NCBI GenBank assembly: GCA_010405405.1
Contig: MU004242.1
Coordinates: forward strand, 853,769-917,768
Origin: Microthyrium microscopicum
Taxonomy: Eukaryota; Ascomycota; Dothideomycetes; Microthyriales; Microthyriaceae
Reading direction: 5' to 3'
Length of the DNA stretch: 64,000 bases
Part shown: in pieces, positions 61,283-64,000 of the stretch
Layout of the letters: each line of letters starts with the position of its first letter
Numbering within the stretch: the first letter of the stretch is position 1
Notes under the pieces: generated by a model
What the model was told of the DNA's origin: nothing
Databases searched by the model: none
The model's input: the letters and a program-made list of their open reading frames with translations, nothing else
Made by a program: the position numbers and the translations under genes

Positions 61283-62388
61283 ATGGTGTCCAAAATTTAT
61301 ATAATTGTACTGTTTGGACTTCAAGCAAGCAGTGTCTACAGTGCATCGATTCCCAGGAAGCCTCCACTCAGGATCGAAACAGTGTATCCAGAATTTGATC
61401 AAGGCAAGTTTTACCCTACTCAGACAGAAAATGAAGTCAAACGATCTTGCCAGCTGGCTAATATTGTACAGATACTTTTGAGCTTTTCAAAGAAACATCA
61501 GTCATCTGCGATCAGGTCGCAAACATCCCACCATCATCCCCGTTTCTGGAGTCTATTGTGCCGTACGTACTTCTGGAGATGCAAGAAACCAAGGATTCAA
61601 TCTTAAGGACGTTATTTGCTACTCATCGCCGAGGAAGCACTTCATACCCTATCAATACAGGTGGGGTCGCACTTCCAATCGACGATTCATTATGTGAGCA
61701 AGAGGAGGAAACGGATATGGCAACAGCTTGCCGGTCGCATTGCAAATCTGTGAGTAGTTTCCCAAATAAGACCAGCTCCAGCCCAACCGTTCTGCACATA
61801 TTCTTTCCTTTGATTAGTTGCAAGAAAGCAATTCCATCGAGTTCTTTAGATCTTCTGACCGGATGCTCATTGCTTGACCTTCAACTGATTTGCCAGATCT
61901 TGCACTCTGAAATTCATCCTTCAGCACTACCTAGTACCGAAACTCTCAAGAAATGGAAACTCAGTCCAGCATTCCCGACTCGAATGCCAGAGTCCCCGGT
62001 GGACCTTGTTCAAGAAATAAGTGAATATTCCACGCCAGATGTGAGATTTCTGGTAAATCTCAAAACTCTATATAGCAAACTCTGGACAGCTTGCAACAAG
62101 ATTGAAGAGCTTAATGACCCCCAAGCGGACGATAGTGTTATCGTAACGACGTTCTTGCGCACTCTGAAGCATGCAAAGGACAGTATCATTCTAGCCAGGC
62201 GGCTATTGACGGAAGCAACGCCTCCTGCCAGAGTAATTATTTATACAATCCCGCATCCAGATGCGACGAAGATATGGGACACGGATAATTTCAGCAGTCC
62301 AATATGTCGTTCGAACAACGGCGAGCTGTATAATATTGCCGGAGATTACATAACCAGCTTGAAGAAGTTTCAGCAAGTATCTGATTGA
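61283..62388 (+). CDS. secreted protein of unknown family, paralogue of the interrupted gene
   Basis: Starts with a signal peptide (MVSKIYIIVLFGLQASSVYS). I read exon 1 as 61283-61403 and exon 2 as 61472-62388, 345 residues, with a 68-base GC-AG intron (G|GCAAGT..TGTACAG, branch-like GCTAAT before the acceptor). The joint places DTFELFKETSVICDQVANI in frame, which lines up with the related gene's DVLKDLYNQTSRTCIEIASI; this supports the splice. Later LWTACNKIEEL and FLRTLKHAKDSI match LWNACTKLAKL and FLTLLRKTKERL of the paralogue. The middle (about 135-220) is longer than in the paralogue and might contain a further intron (GTGAGT at 61750), but removing it breaks the frame, so I keep it. Helix-rich, no catalytic motif seen; function unknown. 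Lies about 1 kb from the 30-kb RIP block. Confidence 0.68.
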
Positions 62389-63048
62389 ATAAAATACTCG
62401 AAGATCCAGAAACCTGTTGGTGGCATGGTCATATATTTCTTGTGCAAACTAATAAATAGCCTATGGCCATTGGCCTGGTTGCATCAGATGCCCAATGTTG
62501 TACTAAAGATAAACCTGGAAGTTCCAAGGTTGGGAATGAGGTACTCGCCACCCCCTGAATTCATCTATCACGACGCTGACATGAAGTGTCAACCAGTGGA
62601 CAAGAAAATAGCACCCCCCATCGATCAAGATGCTTCCGATCGTAGCTAGTCACAGGATGGTGCTTTATTATCCAGCGAATCCCAGAAATCGCCAGTTACT
62701 CATGAATGTCTTTGGGCAGTAAAGTACACGGTGATAGAACGAAGGATATGGGAGCCAGCGAAGCTTGATGGGAGCACGTTAGGCATTTTATCCTTTGGTT
62801 GAGCAGTCCTGTTACTCTGATAAATATAAACTCTTGAAAACTTGCATCCGATCCGATCATTCAGATATTGCTATACCCATAGCGAATGTCGGGTTAAATG
62901 AAGGCTTTTCGGTCCTGATTGCACATGGCGAAAGTTGTCTTCATGATATAGACTTCATTGAAACATATCTGCGTATCCACATCAAGTCTATCGATCAAGC
63001 TCGAAGGATCAACTACCCAAGACCGTCCAACAAATCCCCGTCACCAAT
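62389..63048. other. intergenic between convergent genes
   Basis: 3' flanks of the secreted-protein gene and RAD54. Plus-strand frames at 62425-62649 and 62795-63052 have no recognisable features and the second overlaps the RAD54 stop, so neither is called. Confidence 0.45.
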
Positions 63049-64000
63049 CTAGTGACTAATATACTGGAACACAGCACTAATATCCTTCTCCTCAGTCTCC
63101 TGCCGCAGCAACAAATCCTCGATCTTTCCCATAGGACCTTTTGGTCCATCGTTGATGAAATGGTTCCACGTACTTGTATCTCCAAGAAGCATGGCACTGC
63201 TCTTGACAAACTGATGACCGTCTGGCTTACATCTTTTGCATCTGAACTTCTCGTGGGTATCAGACAGCGTTTCAGCTTGGTACTGGAATAATTCTCGCAG
63301 TGAGTCAAGGCTGAAATGCCGCTCCACGTCTTCAGCGCAATCAACAACAGCGTTACTTAGCGAAGCCTTGTGGCCTTGACGCTGGAAAATCTTCTCTTCA
63401 ATGGTACCCGTCGCAATGAAGCGGTAGACGAAACAGTCTTTCTTCTGCCCATCACGCCATACACGCGCAAGAGCTTGTTGGTCGGCAGCGGGATTCCAAC
63501 TGGAAATTGGTTAGTATAAGCTCATCGTAAGACATACGGTTTTGGTGAAATTCCTTGTTGAACAGTTGCTGCTCTGCTGAAACGCAATTTATTGGTATCC
63601 CACCAAATTGATGTTCAGCAAATCATGAAAGGTATGGATTTGGGGAGGTTTAATGCGGGTGAACTCACTCTGGGTCGAAAAGAATCAATCGGTTCGCGCC
63701 GATAAGATTGAGGCCGCAGCCTCCAGCTTTGCTACTCAACAGGAAAACCGACTCGGTCCCGGCTGGGTCGTTGAATTTGTCCACGAGCTTCTTGCGCTTG
63801 CTGGTTGTCATGGTGCCATCCAAACGTAAACAGCCATAGCCACGAGTGTGACATAGGCGACTAAAGATGTCCAGAGTCTGCGTGTAATTGCTGATGAGGA
63901 CAATTTTGTCATTGGTGTCGGCGTGAATTCGAGCAAGCATGCGGTCCAGAACTTGCATTTTTCCAGAGTACCAGGCTTTGACATCTCTATCGCGCCCTCT
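63049..64000 (-). CDS. RAD54: RAD54-family DNA repair ATPase, C-terminal part
   Basis: Swi2/Snf2 DNA translocase that works with Rad51 in homologous recombination. Only the C-terminal part is in the window: exon from the window edge (64000) to 63669, a 169-base intron (63668-63500, GTGAGT..TTCCAG), then 63499-63049, about 260 residues. The second RecA-like lobe is clear: [36 protein letters not shown], then the helicase motif V region [20 protein letters not shown] and motif [22 protein letters not shown] with its arginines. The tail keeps the Rad54-specific stretch [35 protein letters not shown] and a CKRC pair, which separates it from chromatin-remodelling relatives. The intron was placed by the [12 protein letters not shown] joint. 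No damage seen. Confidence 0.93.

Overview
The window is nuclear DNA of a filamentous ascomycete (Pezizomycotina; Leotiomycetes is my guess, from overall gene style only). Evidence: many GT..AG introns of 48-81 bases, an Atg26-type sterol glucosyltransferase, a Mep/MeaA ammonium transporter, a fungal CorA-type transporter, Rad54, several small secreted proteins, and a 30-kb AT-rich block carrying the signature of repeat-induced point mutation (RIP).

Layout. 0-30 kb is ordinary gene-bearing sequence: tRNA-Gly(GCC) at 0.4 kb; a doubtful decayed secreted-protein locus at 1-2.7 kb; the ammonium transporter at 6.3-8.2 kb; a cysteine-rich secreted protein at 9.4-9.7 kb; ATG26/UGT51 at 10.7-14.3 kb; a Ser-rich conserved protein at 15.3-16.2 kb; a secreted alpha/beta-hydrolase-like protein lacking its nucleophile serine at 18.8-20.2 kb; a DUF3632-like protein at 21.1-22.1 kb; a four-exon small secreted protein at 23.4-24.0 kb; a CorA-type Mg2+ transporter at 25.0-27.8 kb; and a 213-residue unknown at 28.4-29.2 kb. 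I rebuilt exon structures by hand, and every gene model I give stays in frame through all its exons.

30.39-60.25 kb is one AT-rich block, nearly free of CpA and TpG. Its edges are sharp and can be read: imperfect terminal inverted repeats of about 92-95 bases, flanked by an 8-base target duplication (GACTAAGG on the left, GACTGAGG on the right). The block therefore looks like a single ~29.86-kb inverted-repeat insertion, dead by RIP. It has subterminal 20-bp repeats at both ends and at least four internal tandem arrays (units 80-98 bp). It interrupts a host gene: a signal-peptide exon lies just right of it (60253-60329, minus strand) and the rest of the gene just left of it (29634-30381, minus strand). 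With one target copy counted, the two parts are in the same reading frame (825 bases, 275 codons with stop). A full-length diverged paralogue of that gene starts at 61283 on the opposite strand, so before the insertion the two were a head-to-head pair sharing a ~950-bp promoter region.

The window ends at 63.0-64.0 kb with the C-terminal part of a RAD54-family DNA repair ATPase on the minus strand.
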